Assembly (NCBI GenBank): GCA_937885175.1
Contig: CAKZZO010000122.1
Coordinates: forward strand, 1 to 31,327
Length of the DNA stretch: 31,327 nt
DNA from: an uncultured Treponema sp.
GTDB lineage: Bacteria > Spirochaetota > Spirochaetia > Treponematales > Treponemataceae
Direction of reading: 5' to 3'
Shown here: positions 7,606 to 16,331 of the stretch, in pieces
Numbering within the stretch: position 1 is the stretch's first letter
Layout of the letters: every line of letters begins with the position of its first letter
Notes under the pieces: model-generated
Database searches by the model: none
Seen by the model: the letters and a program-made list of their open reading frames with translations, nothing else
Told to the model about the DNA's origin: nothing
Position numbers and translations under genes: made by a program

Positions 7606-9350
7606 ACGAAATGATTATGCGGGAAAGTTCTGAAGACGCAGTCATTTCCTATGCGGAAAACATTCAGCACGCAGGACATACCCTGCTTTCAATTGTAAAC
7701 GATGTCCTTGACTTCTCTAAGGTGGAAGAAGGAAAAATGGAGATTCTGCCCACACAATACGAATTGGGCTCAATCATCACCGACCTGGTGAACATGGTTC
7801 GACCGAGAACAGAAACCAAGGGCATTGAACTGGAAGTGATTGCAAACGAAGATACGCCCCGTGTGCTTTTTGGCGACGAAATCAGAATCAAGCAGTGTAT
7901 GCTGAACATTCTGACCAATTCCGTCAAATACACGGAAAGAGGCTCTGTCAGGCTCAGCGTAGACTTTGAGAAAAAAGACAAGGACTCCATTATTCTGAAA
8001 ATTCACATTTCAGACACGGGCATTGGAATCAAGGAAGAAGACCTTGCAAAACTTTTCCTGCCTTTTAAGCGCATTGAAGAATCCCGAAACCGAACGATTG
8101 AGGGAGCAGGTCTGGGGCTTACCATCACCCAGAGTCTCTTGCATCTGATGGGCTCGCACCTGAAAGTAAAAAGCATCTATGGACGCGGCTCTGACTTTAG
8201 TTTTGAACTGGAGCAGAAAGTCATTCACTGGGAGCCCCTTGGAAATTATGCCCGCAAGGAAAATCAGAAACAGCAGGAAAAATATCACGAGGCTTTTCAT
8301 GCGCCAAAGGCCCGTATTCTGGTGGTTGATGACACCGACTTAAACCTTACTGTTTTCAAGAGCCTGCTCAAAAAGACCAAGATTACCATTGATACGGCAA
8401 CAAGCGGGCGGGAAGCACTGCTCAAACTGGCTTCCACAAGATACGACATGCTCTTTCTTGACCACCTGATGCCCGAAATGGACGGCATTCAGACGCTACA
8501 CGAGGTTAAAAAACTTTCCGGCATTCCCGATGACTTTCCCTGCGTGGCTTTGACGGCAAACGCTATCTCAGGCTCCCGCGAAATGTTCATTTCCGAAGGA
8601 TTTACCGACTATCTTTCAAAGCCTGTTTCAGGCACGGATCTGGAGACCATGCTCTTGCAGTATCTGCCCAAAGAAAAAATCATCTTGAAGATTGACCCCA
8701 ATTTTATTCCTGATGACGACCCCAATGACACACCCATGAATGCCGGAGACAAGCGGCTTTTGCGGAACATGACCAATATCGGCCTGCGCGTATTTGACCT
8801 GCATCTTATGGAGACGCTGACAAACTGCGGTGGCTACGAATATTTTTACGACGTTATCAACGACTTTTACTCAGCAATTCAGGACAAATCAGACCTTATC
8901 GAATACTACGCAAAAAATCAGGATTTCAAGAACTACACGATTCTGGTTCATGCTCTTAAAAGTTCTGCCCGCATTATCGGAGCCATGCAGCTGCATGAAG
9001 AAGCAAAGTATCTTGAAGCCTGTGGAAATGCAGAGAATGCGGCTGAAATTGCAGAAAAAACGCCCGCCCTGCTGGAACACTACCGCTCATACAAACATCG
9101 TCTGGAGCCGCTTTTGGGAATGCAGCCCACCACCAAAAAAGACAAGCCCATGATTAGCGCAAATAATTTGGAAAATGCCTTTTCCAGCATCAAGGAATGC
9201 GCTCAGGCGGAAGACTTACAGAACATCCAGAACATCGTCAACATGCTGGAAGAATACACCATCCCGGATGCTCAGACCGACATCTACATGAAAATAAAGG
9301 CAAAGGTCGCGGAAAAAGATGTGGCTGCAGTCCTTGCCCTGCTCACCTGA
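7560..9350 (+). CDS. Hybrid histidine kinase, HisKA-HATPase-REC-HPt part (C-terminal part, frameshifted)
   Basis: The frame is open from about 7521, so the ATG at 7560 lies inside HisKA and is probably not a true start. Domains follow in order. HisKA carries the phospho-accepting His in MSHEIRTP. HATPase_c has its N box in NILTNSVKYTERG, G1 in DTGIGIKEED and G2 in GAGLGLTI. The receiver domain has ILVVDDTDLN, the phospho-accepting Asp in MLFLDHLMPEMDG, and the Lys in YLSKPVSG. An HPt domain carries its His in VHALKSSARIIGA at about residue 460. This is a complete internal phosphorelay, but no partner response regulator is nearby, so the output is unknown. Read alone, this part would have a truncated HisKA and no sensor. 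It ends six bases from the convergent 74-residue gene. Confidence 0.88.
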   Translation: MSHEIRTPINAVLGMNEMIMRESSEDAVISYAENIQHAGHTLLSIVNDVLDFSKVEEGKMEILPTQYELGSIITDLVNMVRPRTETKGIELEVIANEDTPRVLFGDEIRIKQCMLNILTNSVKYTERGSVRLSVDFEKKDKDSIILKIHISDTGIGIKEEDLAKLFLPFKRIEESRNRTIEGAGLGLTITQSLLHLMGSHLKVKSIYGRGSDFSFELEQKVIHWEPLGNYARKENQKQQEKYHEAFHAPKARILVVDDTDLNLTVFKSLLKKTKITIDTATSGREALLKLASTRYDMLFLDHLMPEMDGIQTLHEVKKLSGIPDDFPCVALTANAISGSREMFISEGFTDYLSKPVSGTDLETMLLQYLPKEKIILKIDPNFIPDDDPNDTPMNAGDKRLLRNMTNIGLRVFDLHLMETLTNCGGYEYFYDVINDFYSAIQDKSDLIEYYAKNQDFKNYTILVHALKSSARIIGAMQLHEEAKYLEACGNAENAAEIAEKTPALLEHYRSYKHRLEPLLGMQPTTKKDKPMISANNLENAFSSIKECAQAEDLQNIQNIVNMLEEYTIPDAQTDIYMKIKAKVAEKDVAAVLALLT

Positions 9351-9356
9351 TACAGG

Positions 9357-9581
9357 CTATAGATCCGCAAGCATTTCCCGAAAAAAATGATTTTCAATCT
9401 TAACGTCATTTAAAAGTTCCCCTGCGTCGCAATAGCGGACGGGAGCATCGTAGAGTCTGCCAAAGGCAATGTAGTCGCCTTTTTCGTCCGAGCCATAGGT
9501 GAGGTTGTACGTTTTTCCCCGATACGTAAATTCCAGTGGCTTTTTGACCGCTATCAGAAAATGAAAATCATCTATCGTCAT
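9357..9581 (-). CDS. Small conserved-looking protein, function unknown
   Basis: The 74-residue soluble protein has no signal peptide or membrane segment. Its first half reads like a small beta sheet (PLEFTYRGKTYNLTYGSDEKGDYIAFG) and its second half ends in acidic helices (GELLNDVKI, HFFREMLADL). Its start overlaps the stop of the ABC ATPase gene by four bases (ATGA), so it is translated as the last gene of that transporter operon. The coupling and the ordered composition argue for a real gene. I do not recognise a family. A role linked to the transporter is possible but not shown. Confidence 0.65.
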   Translation of the reverse strand: MTIDDFHFLIAVKKPLEFTYRGKTYNLTYGSDEKGDYIAFGRLYDAPVRYCDAGELLNDVKIENHFFREMLADL

Positions 9582-10357
9582 ACCACCACCTCGCTGCTAA
9601 ATGTGTAGACCTGCCCGCCATCTGGCAGGGAGATTTTTTTTGTGTGAATGTCAAAGGCACGGTCAATCAAGCCATCTTCTGCAAGCAAGGCGGGCTGCCC
9701 CTGAGCCAGCACCGAGCCGCCGCTCAGGACAATCAGTGAGTCTGCAAAGGTAAGGGCCATCTGCAAATCATGGACAACAAGCAGAATTGTTTTTCCCCGG
9801 GCGCGTAATTCTTTTAGCAGCTGCAAAAGTTCCAACTGCTGACGCACATCCAAAAAGGTAAGCGGTTCGTCCAAAATCAAAAGCGGCGTCTCTTGGGCAA
9901 GAGCCATGGCAAGCCATGCCTTTTGCTGCTGACCGCCGCTCAGTTCTGACAACTTGCAGTCGCCAAGAAATGCCATGTCCATTTGCCGCAAGGATTCTTC
10001 CACAAGGGCGTAATCATTTGTGCTGTATGCGCGGGGAAAATGAGTATAGGGAAAGCGGCCGCGGAGAACCAGTTGCCTCACGGTCAGTTCCGGAATGCGG
10101 CGGGATTGGGAAAGGAAGGCAATTTTTTTTGCACGCTCCTGTCCCTTGTATTCCCCCAGATTCTTCCCATCCAAGACTATGCTGCCCCTTTGCGGACGCA
10201 GGAATCCGCCGATGGTCTTTAGGAGCGTAGACTTTCCGCTTCCGTTTGGGCCTACAAGCACAGTGATTTTTTCCTTGGGCACAGTACAGGAAAGGTCATG
10301 GAGGACAGGCGGAGATTTTCTTGTATAGGAAACCGTAAGGCCTTCAATCTTAATCAC
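9578..10357 (-). CDS. ABC transporter ATP-binding protein, FecE/BtuD type
   Basis: This is the ATPase of an importer for iron-siderophore, haem or cobalamin-type ligands. The 259-residue protein has Walker A GPNGSGKST (36-44), a Q-loop in AFLSQSRRIPELTV, the signature LSGGQQQKAW, Walker B LLILDEP and the H-loop VVHDLQMAL. The start is GTG at 10357, with GGAG seven bases upstream, and overlaps the end of the permease gene by eight bases. The 74-residue gene follows with a 4-base overlap. The FecCD-type permease next door defines the transporter class; the actual ligand cannot be told from the sequence. Confidence 0.93.
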   Translation of the reverse strand: MIKIEGLTVSYTRKSPPVLHDLSCTVPKEKITVLVGPNGSGKSTLLKTIGGFLRPQRGSIVLDGKNLGEYKGQERAKKIAFLSQSRRIPELTVRQLVLRGRFPYTHFPRAYSTNDYALVEESLRQMDMAFLGDCKLSELSGGQQQKAWLAMALAQETPLLILDEPLTFLDVRQQLELLQLLKELRARGKTILLVVHDLQMALTFADSLIVLSGGSVLAQGQPALLAEDGLIDRAFDIHTKKISLPDGGQVYTFSSEVVV

Positions 10358-11345
10358 GATGCATCTCCTTTTTCTTCAGCAAAAGCATGACAAAAAAGGG
10401 CCCGCCGATAAGGGAAAGCAAAATGCCCACCGGAAGTTCATGGGGAGCAAAGACCAGACGGCTCAGCAGGTCGCAGAGCAAGACGAGAGCCACTCCCAGA
10501 AGCAGGCTGGCAGGCAAAAGATGACGCATCTCGCTTCCCACAAACATGCGGGCACAATGAGGCACAATCAAGCCTACAAATCCCACCAAGCCTGCAAAAC
10601 TGATGCCCGCGCCACAAAGCAAAGCCGCAAGTACAAGGGCAAAAAAACGTACCGCCGTAACCGGCAAGCCCAGGGCATGGGCACTTTCCTCCCCCAAGGC
10701 AAGCAGGTCTATCTCATGGCGAAGCAAAAAAGCCAGAAGCAATGCAAAAAGAATGACAAGGGCTGCGGGAAAAAGCATATGCATCTGCACGCCAGAAAGC
10801 GAACCGATTTTAAAGGTAGCGCGGCTGTAGATAGTGTCTGGCACAAAGACCATAACAGCATCGGAAAGGGCAACAAAACAAGTGCTGGCTGCCACACCTG
10901 CAAGAAGAATTGCCCCACGGCTGTTTCCGGCATGTTTTCCCAAAGAGCAGACTAAAAGCAAGGTTCCAAAGGCACCAAAAAATGCGGCAAGAGGTAAAAT
11001 GCCTGGTGCAAAGGGAAAAAAAGCAGCGCATAGAATGACTGCAAGCCCCGCACCCGCATTCATGCCCAGTACATTGGGGCTTCCCAAAGGATTGTGCAGC
11101 ACAGACTGGATGATTGCCCCGCTGGCAGAAAGCGAGGCTCCGCAAAGCATGGCCGCACATAGACGGGGAAGACGCACATAGCGGAGGATTTTGTAGGCAG
11201 GAAGAGAAGCATCTCCGCGAAAACTGGCCAAAAGCTCAGAAAGAGAAATTGGTACTGCGCCAAGGCAGAGCGACAGCAGCACAAGCAGAAAAATGACAAT
11301 GAGCGTGCAAAGATAAAAGGCAGAAAGACGGCGCAAGGTAATCAT
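10350..11345 (-). CDS. FecCD-family ABC transporter permease
   Basis: The 331-residue protein has about nine or ten hydrophobic segments and the family landmarks: RYVRLPRLCAAMLCGASLSASGAIIQSVLHNPLGSPNVLGMNAGAG (in pieces RLPR, GAIIQ, NPLGSPNVLG) and the coupling-helix region ALGLPVTAVR, followed by AGLVGFVGLIVPHCARMFVG. FecCD permeases move siderophore-iron, haem or B12 across the inner membrane, usually as a dimer with two ATPase subunits and a periplasmic binding protein. No binding protein is encoded in this operon. The ATG overlaps the stop of the leucine-rich-repeat gene by four bases (ATGA), an unusual partner for such a permease. Confidence 0.93.
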   Translation of the reverse strand: MITLRRLSAFYLCTLIVIFLLVLLSLCLGAVPISLSELLASFRGDASLPAYKILRYVRLPRLCAAMLCGASLSASGAIIQSVLHNPLGSPNVLGMNAGAGLAVILCAAFFPFAPGILPLAAFFGAFGTLLLVCSLGKHAGNSRGAILLAGVAASTCFVALSDAVMVFVPDTIYSRATFKIGSLSGVQMHMLFPAALVILFALLLAFLLRHEIDLLALGEESAHALGLPVTAVRFFALVLAALLCGAGISFAGLVGFVGLIVPHCARMFVGSEMRHLLPASLLLGVALVLLCDLLSRLVFAPHELPVGILLSLIGGPFFVMLLLKKKEMHRD

Positions 11346-12517
11346 GGCTGTTCTTCCGCCTTGTACAAATCCAAAAACCAGTATTTACCGGGATGACGGA
11401 ATTTTTCTGCGTTTTCCTGAGGATTGGTCAAATCGACCAGCATCTTTTTGCCGAATGTCCATCCGTCAGCATTTTCAAAAGTCACCGCACGTACAGACGA
11501 TTTAAAAAATGCACGGGAACCAAGATAGGTGACAGAGGCAGGAATGACGACCTCTCCCAGCGACGTACACCAGACAAAAGCCTGCTTTCCGATACTGGTC
11601 ATAGCCGCAGGAAAGTGCAGGGTCTGAAGCGCAGGGCAATAGCCAAAGGCCATTTTTTCAATGGTATGGACGCTCTCAGGGATTTCCACTGCCGTTACCC
11701 GAGAGCCATAGGCAAAGGATTCCCGCCCGATGACTTCCACCGTATTGGGAATCACCACACTGCCAGACTTGCCGCCGGGAAACTGCACAAGACGCTTCAT
11801 GTCCTTTGAATAGAGAATGCCGTCACGCACCGAAAAATATTCATTTTCAATTATACGCTCAACTTCCTTACCATCCTGCTGATAGACTTCCCTGCGGATG
11901 GCAAGGCTAATCGCCGTTACTCTTGAACAGTTGGCAAAGGCTCCGCTCCTCACCGATGAGACAGAAAGGGGCAGTTCCACCACCCCCGTCCAGCCCGGCG
12001 GACAGACGACAAGCTCTCCCCCTGTCTTGTCGTAGAGGATTCCCCCGCTGGAGGCAAAAGAGTCGCTGTTTTCCGTGGCGTTAATGGCAATCAGATTGTC
12101 ACAGCCCGTAAAGCACTGCCAGCGAATCCTCATGGCTCCGTCCGGGATGACAAGGGAAACAAGATTTTTGCATCCGACAAAGGCTTCCTTATCCATGTCG
12201 AACAAGGCAGAAACCGCAGACAAATCCAAGAAAAAACTTGCCTTGGAATTTGCAATCATTGCATCGCGCAAATGTCCCAGCATGTAGGAATCCATGGGGC
12301 CTGAAACGACCAAAAGATGTGGGCCCTGCGGAAGGCGTAAGGCGAGATTTGCAGAATCATAAGAGAAGACTTCATGCCGGGTGGCCACTGGCTGGTCAGT
12401 CACTGGGGAAAGTTCTTCACCCCCTCCCTGCATCTGACTATTTTGTGCAAAAGCCAGATTTGAGAAAAAAAGCAGCGTACTGAGAATGAAAAATTTTTGG
12501 AATGACGCGAGGCGCAT
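11342..12517 (-). CDS. BspA-like leucine-rich-repeat secreted protein
   Basis: I place the start at 12517, not at a longer upstream frame, because the protein then begins with a clean signal peptide (MRLASFQKFFILSTLLFFSN, cleavage near LAFA). It has 391 residues. From about residue 110 it contains BspA-type LRR_5 repeats of about 23 residues, seen as LVSLVIPDGAMRI, GSVVIPNTVEVIGRESFAYGS, AVEIPESVHTIEKMAFGYC, TLHFPAAMTSIGKQAFVWC and EVVIPASVTYLGSRAFFKS. In oral treponemes and Tannerella such proteins are surface adhesins. Here the stop overlaps the FecCD permease start by four bases, so it is co-translated with an ABC importer. It might act as its ligand-capturing component, but this is inference. 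Confidence 0.88.
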   Translation of the reverse strand: MRLASFQKFFILSTLLFFSNLAFAQNSQMQGGGEELSPVTDQPVATRHEVFSYDSANLALRLPQGPHLLVVSGPMDSYMLGHLRDAMIANSKASFFLDLSAVSALFDMDKEAFVGCKNLVSLVIPDGAMRIRWQCFTGCDNLIAINATENSDSFASSGGILYDKTGGELVVCPPGWTGVVELPLSVSSVRSGAFANCSRVTAISLAIRREVYQQDGKEVERIIENEYFSVRDGILYSKDMKRLVQFPGGKSGSVVIPNTVEVIGRESFAYGSRVTAVEIPESVHTIEKMAFGYCPALQTLHFPAAMTSIGKQAFVWCTSLGEVVIPASVTYLGSRAFFKSSVRAVTFENADGWTFGKKMLVDLTNPQENAEKFRHPGKYWFLDLYKAEEQP

Positions 12518-12523
12518 AGAGAA

Positions 12524-12529
12524 AGTATA
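12524..12529 (-). promoter_or_regulatory. Candidate -10 element of the LRR-transporter operon
   Basis: TATACT on the minus strand ends exactly six bases (TTCTCT) before the ATG at 12517, and there is no Shine-Dalgarno. No strong -35 is seen. A second -10-like TATAAT lies farther up at 12561-12566 and would give a leader of about 40 bases; I cannot decide between them. Confidence 0.35.
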
Positions 12530-12602
12530 GCGTAAATGCAGCGAAAAGGAAACTCCAGAGATTATACAAGTCAGGGCAAAGTGAATGAAAAACTCTGTAA
12601 AA

Positions 12603-13358
12603 TTATTTCTGCAGACTCTTAAATCGAGGTCGATACTTGTACATAAATCTATTATAGGCTTTTTTTCCAAGAATCCTAATGAGAAACAAATGAACAAACT
12701 TTTTTGCTTTTCTCATAACTCCAGGTTTTAACCACGCAGAATTGAAATGATGAATCGCAATCGTATTTTCTGAATCGTACATCATTCCTGAAAATCCATT
12801 TTTTGGAGAAAAATACTCATACGTAAGAACTAAATTGCCATCTACATCGTGAATTTTTTCATCATCACATAGTACAAAATCAGTTCCAGTCTCAAAGGCA
12901 TATTTTAATATAAGCGGAGCAATAACACGGTTTTTCGTGCCGTTCTCATTCAAAAAAGACTGCCGGTCATACCAGTCAAGTGCATTCTTTAACCATGGAG
13001 TACCTTTTTCTGCCCCTACAACCGCAGCTTCAGGAAGTCCTGTATACTCATAGCTAAAGAAACATTTATATTTAAAAAAGTCTTCAAACGAATCCAGCAC
13101 TTCAACATCGGAATCAAGATAAATTCCACCAATTGTATACAAGGCATAAAAACGAACATAATCAGCAACAACGGCAAAGTCTCCAGAATTATATGCCTGC
13201 TCCACCCACTTGTTGCGATGAATGTCAAAATTCTTCGTGCTCCAATGAATTATTTCATAATCGGGAAACTGCTTTTTCCACGAATTGATGCACCGTTGTA
13301 TTTTCTTTGGAAACGGGTCATCGCTCAGCCAACAGAAATGGATTATTTTAGGAATCAT
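12603..13358 (-). CDS. DXD-motif glycosyltransferase (capsular polysaccharide/OCH1-like)
   Basis: The protein starts at 13358 (MIPKIIHFCWLSDDPFP), supported by GGAGG eight bases before the ATG and by the family's typical N terminus PKIIHFCW. It has 251 residues. The DXD sugar-nucleotide and metal-binding motif is in DYVRFYALYTIGGIYLDSD at about residues 75-93, where LDSDVEV holds the aspartates. This matches bacterial glycosyltransferases of the Gly_transf_sug family. The start overlaps the preceding glycosyltransferase stop by four bases (ATGA). It is the last gene of the polysaccharide cluster. The donor and acceptor sugars are unknown. Confidence 0.88.
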   Translation of the reverse strand: MIPKIIHFCWLSDDPFPKKIQRCINSWKKQFPDYEIIHWSTKNFDIHRNKWVEQAYNSGDFAVVADYVRFYALYTIGGIYLDSDVEVLDSFEDFFKYKCFFSYEYTGLPEAAVVGAEKGTPWLKNALDWYDRQSFLNENGTKNRVIAPLILKYAFETGTDFVLCDDEKIHDVDGNLVLTYEYFSPKNGFSGMMYDSENTIAIHHFNSAWLKPGVMRKAKKFVHLFLIRILGKKAYNRFMYKYRPRFKSLQK

Positions 13359-14245
13359 ATAAAGCACCTCCATGAAAATTCTTTTCCAGTGATTTTTTCC
13401 CATAAAAAAATATAAGACTTATTACTTAGAAGAATGAAAAGCGATAATCTAGGTTTTGCATACAGTATTTTCATTTTTCTTGAAATATAGAGATTTCCGT
13501 ATTTTGCACAATTAAGATTCACAGAGACATGTTCGCAGAGAGACTCATCCTCACCCGATGAAGATGGCAAAGCACGATACTCTGCACCACAAAGAGCCTC
13601 ATATTTGTAGATTCCTATTCCCGCAAATGCAGAACGGACTTTTACATAATCGTTTTTCCAAAAAAAACTAGTTAATTCATCAATATTAAAATGTCGTTCT
13701 TTAAAAGAAAAAGATTTTTTTTCTGACTCATAAGGTATATAAGCGTAGTTATCATAATATTTTGAAAAGAAAGGAATAATCGAACAAAGCATGCCGTTGG
13801 CAAAAATCGCACTCCAATCATCAGGTGCATTTACAATTGCGGAAAATATTTTTTTGGGAAAAATTTTATACACATCTATGTCAATTACTATCACATAATC
13901 AGAAACAATATTGTTACCTCTAATGAAAGAGAGATATCTGTTTCGGAACTGAGCCATTTTATTTATACGGTAAAAAGATGTGGTTGGATTTTTTCCACTT
14001 TCAATTTTTTTTGGGATGGTTATTTGTTTTGTATCTTCGGAAAGAACGCAGACATTCTCATTTAACTCACTCCATTGCTTCAGAGTTTCTTTTGTGCCGT
14101 CCACACTATCATTTTCAACTACAATAATCTTTGAATCAGAAAAAAATCCACAAAGTTTCTCAATTTGAGGAATATTTCGTTTTAAGGCAGATTTGCAATC
14201 CCTGGCAAGAATGCAGACCACAACATTTTTATCAATTTTTTTCAT
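13355..14245 (-). CDS. Glycosyltransferase-like protein of the polysaccharide cluster
   Basis: The 296-residue protein begins with a GT-A-type Rossmann start (VVVCILARDCKSAL, residues 8-21), then KIIVVENDSVDGTKETL, which resembles the nucleotide-sugar site of GT2 and CAP59-like enzymes. A DXD-like VIVIDIDVYKI lies near 120. A later block, AFAGIGIYKYEAL followed by SGEDESLCEHVSVN, resembles the acceptor and catalytic-acid region, where the ED pair could be the base. It lies three bases after the EpsG-type gene and overlaps the next glycosyltransferase by four. The gene is clearly AT-rich. Fold-level assignment is confident; the sugar is unknown. Confidence 0.75.
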   Translation of the reverse strand: MKKIDKNVVVCILARDCKSALKRNIPQIEKLCGFFSDSKIIVVENDSVDGTKETLKQWSELNENVCVLSEDTKQITIPKKIESGKNPTTSFYRINKMAQFRNRYLSFIRGNNIVSDYVIVIDIDVYKIFPKKIFSAIVNAPDDWSAIFANGMLCSIIPFFSKYYDNYAYIPYESEKKSFSFKERHFNIDELTSFFWKNDYVKVRSAFAGIGIYKYEALCGAEYRALPSSSGEDESLCEHVSVNLNCAKYGNLYISRKMKILYAKPRLSLFILLSNKSYIFLWEKITGKEFSWRCFI

Positions 14246-14248
14246 AAT

Positions 14249-15298
14249 TCAGTCCTTTATTAAAAACAAGTAAGATGTATAGGGAACTGCTTTTCCGTTT
14301 AACATCGAATATCCAAACAATGCCACAGAAACAACACAAACGATCAGAATACAGTGCATAGTTTTCCAAGATGGCTTTATTTTTAAATTTGCAAACATTG
14401 GAATCATCATAGCCTCAAAACTCATGGACATTCTGGCGGACAGTACCGTATTTCCAAGGAAAAATATATAAATGAAAAATCCGACTAAATACGCATTGAA
14501 GTACACGCTGCTGACAGTTCTTTTTTTATTAAGTAATAAAAAGCTTGAAATGAAAACAAGTCGTCTTATCAGACCTACCGTAAGAAGAGAAGATCCTTGT
14601 TCGTTCAAATAAATAAATAATCGCTGAAAAAAGAGATTTTCAACTTTTGAAGATAGAAATGAAATCAAATGCAAAATGACAAAATCAAAAATAAAAACTC
14701 TAAAAATGTAGAATCCAACCACCAGTAGCAGAACAGTCTTTACTGAAATCTCCCTGTCACAAATAAAATACATGAAAATAAAAAGCAGTGATGAAATATG
14801 CATTGAAAAAGCTAAAGCAACAAAAATTAAAAAAAATAAAAAATTTCTTTTTTTCGCAGACTCTAAAGCAAAAAACAAAAAAGAAATCGCAAACCCCTGT
14901 CTGATTGTATTCCATTCAGCCATCACATATAAAAGGCAGAGATACAGGAAAAGAGCGAAAAGCGGATTTTTCAATTTTGAAAAAAACATACATTTGCCAA
15001 TAACGGAAAAGAAGGCTATAAAAAATACGAATAGATTAAAATCTTCAGAAATATAATTTCGACAAAAGTATATCAAAGCAGAAAATCCGAACTCAATTCC
15101 TTTAGTATCACCAGAATTAAATATTTTCTTATACGACCAATAATCAGTTTCGATTCCGTAACGAAATCCAGCCAAGGCAAATAAAAACAATCCAAGCATC
15201 CAAAATGAAATAGGGTTTGCCATCACCTTACAATTTCGATCATAAGATGAGAGTGAGAAAAGAAGAAATATTGCTGCTATCGACAAATAAAAAGACAT
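14249..15298 (-). CDS. EpsG-family polysaccharide polymerase (Wzy-like)
   Basis: The multi-spanning protein has about nine or ten hydrophobic segments. EpsG landmarks are visible: AGFRYGIETDYWSYKKIF near the N terminus, then the EFGFSALIY motif, AEWNTIRQGFAISFLFFAL with the conserved Arg, and FSMHISSLLFIF. Such proteins join repeat units of exopolysaccharide or O antigen on the outer face of the inner membrane. I choose the ATG at 15298 (MSFYLSIAAIF), which has GGAG about nine bases upstream; a GTG at 15313 is possible and would add five residues. The stretch around 14800-14900 is the most AT-rich of the window. It lies 17 bases after the GT2 gene. Confidence 0.82.
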   Translation of the reverse strand: MSFYLSIAAIFLLFSLSSYDRNCKVMANPISFWMLGLFLFALAGFRYGIETDYWSYKKIFNSGDTKGIEFGFSALIYFCRNYISEDFNLFVFFIAFFSVIGKCMFFSKLKNPLFALFLYLCLLYVMAEWNTIRQGFAISFLFFALESAKKRNFLFFLIFVALAFSMHISSLLFIFMYFICDREISVKTVLLLVVGFYIFRVFIFDFVILHLISFLSSKVENLFFQRLFIYLNEQGSSLLTVGLIRRLVFISSFLLLNKKRTVSSVYFNAYLVGFFIYIFFLGNTVLSARMSMSFEAMMIPMFANLKIKPSWKTMHCILIVCVVSVALFGYSMLNGKAVPYTSYLFLIKD

Positions 15299-15315
15299 TT
15301 CTCGCTTCTCCACTT

Positions 15316-16251
15316 TTATCTTCTCAGAAAATCCCTGAGTCTTTTTGAAATTTCCACTCCAAGAATTTTTATGACTCTTGAAATAAACTGACGCTTCCTA
15401 AACTCAGTGAAAATGGAAATCTGAAACTTCTCCAACTCAGATGCCCCCTCCACGATGACAGGATTTTGTACATCAAGTTTCTTAGAAGACACTCTTTGCG
15501 AATCAAATATTGCTTTTTGTACGTTTGAGCAATGTTCTCCAGAGCCATCAAATCCTTTGTTTATGACAAGCGTTTGTGTTGGCATAAGAACATTTTTTTT
15601 CGTTACAGATAGATAAATAGATCGGGTTACATCAGATTTTTGAATCTCATCGTGCAGCATAGCGGGCATCATTTGCACAGAATTCACAGTATCGACTCTA
15701 ACACCCTTGTTTTTACAAAAATCACTCAAAAATTCAGGGGTAAGATTTTTAGAAAGTCTCTCTTCCCTGTCTTTCCAAATTCCATATCCCCACGCAGAAA
15801 AATACTGATGCTGCAAAACGCAGTCTTTGTCCGTTTTCCAGTCAATCGGATAGGAATATCCGCAAATCGCATATACAGAATCATCGTCTTTGTATTTTTC
15901 AAGTCCATCATTTATAAATTGAAGAAAATATGGACTGAAAACATTGTCGTCTTCGGTATAGATATATGCATCATATTTTGAAAGGGCGTATTCTTCCAAA
16001 TCAAGACTGTTTTTGCTTGAGCCAAAATTTTCTGAACGTTCAAAACAGGTGACTTTCCTAAATCCAGAAATTGTCGGAATATAACACTTTATTTTTTTCC
16101 AACCTTCTGCATATTTATCTGCCGGCGGATAATCAAGACCGATGATAAGCTCTGTTTCACTTGCAAGCATGTTCTTCGAGAGAGAATCAATGCAATTTTT
16201 GAAATGCTCATACCTGTTCAGGGTAGGAACAATTACAGGATAATATGTCAT
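15316..16251 (-). CDS. GT2-family glycosyltransferase
   Basis: The chosen start, 16251, gives MTYYPVIVPTLNRYEHF, the usual beginning of a GT2 fold, with GGGAG about ten bases upstream. The frame remains open to a TTG at 16281, which I judge not to be used. It has 311 residues. A nucleotide-sugar site TELIIGLDYPP is followed by FERSENFGSSKNSLDLEEYAL, and then the DXD-type YIYTEDDNVFSPYFL at about 105. AWGYGIWKDRE is like the acceptor-loop motif of related enzymes. It is the first cluster gene after the abiE module, and two inverted repeats lie just upstream, so it may be expressed separately from the genes beyond abiE. Confidence 0.85.
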   Translation of the reverse strand: MTYYPVIVPTLNRYEHFKNCIDSLSKNMLASETELIIGLDYPPADKYAEGWKKIKCYIPTISGFRKVTCFERSENFGSSKNSLDLEEYALSKYDAYIYTEDDNVFSPYFLQFINDGLEKYKDDDSVYAICGYSYPIDWKTDKDCVLQHQYFSAWGYGIWKDREERLSKNLTPEFLSDFCKNKGVRVDTVNSVQMMPAMLHDEIQKSDVTRSIYLSVTKKNVLMPTQTLVINKGFDGSGEHCSNVQKAIFDSQRVSSKKLDVQNPVIVEGASELEKFQISIFTEFRKRQFISRVIKILGVEISKRLRDFLRR

Positions 16252-16270
16252 AGAAAAAAATCTCCCATAA

Positions 16271-16291
16271 AAAGTTTGCAACGCAAACTTT
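16271..16291. repeat. Inverted repeat just upstream of the GT2 gene
   Basis: AAAGTTTGC (16271-16279) and GCAAACTTT (16283-16291) are perfect 9-base arms around a 3-base loop. The repeat lies 19 bases upstream of the GT2 ATG on the minus strand. It could be an operator or a small hairpin in the leader. A partly overlapping palindrome TTTGCAAA adjoins it. Confidence 0.6.
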
Positions 16292-16296
16292 GCAAA

Positions 16297-16331
16297 GATA
16301 AAAACTGACGCTATCTCAGGCAGTTTTTATC
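16297..16331 (-). terminator. Stem-loop downstream of abiEii, possible terminator
   Basis: GATAAAAACTG (16297-16307) and CAGTTTTTATC (16321-16331) are perfect 11-base arms around a 13-base loop. Read on either strand the second arm contains a run of five T, so it is terminator-like, though the stem is AT-rich and weak. It would stop abiEii transcription before the GT2 gene. Confidence 0.5.

Noticed and set aside
10359..10955. A 198-codon plus-strand frame opposite the FecCD permease
   Set aside because: Its product is an unnatural Lys/Gln/His-rich sequence without domains, and the opposite strand encodes a clear permease.
12518..12697. A longer N-terminal extension of the LRR protein
   Set aside because: The extension overlaps the end of the upstream glycosyltransferase gene and would bury the clean signal peptide that starts at 12517.
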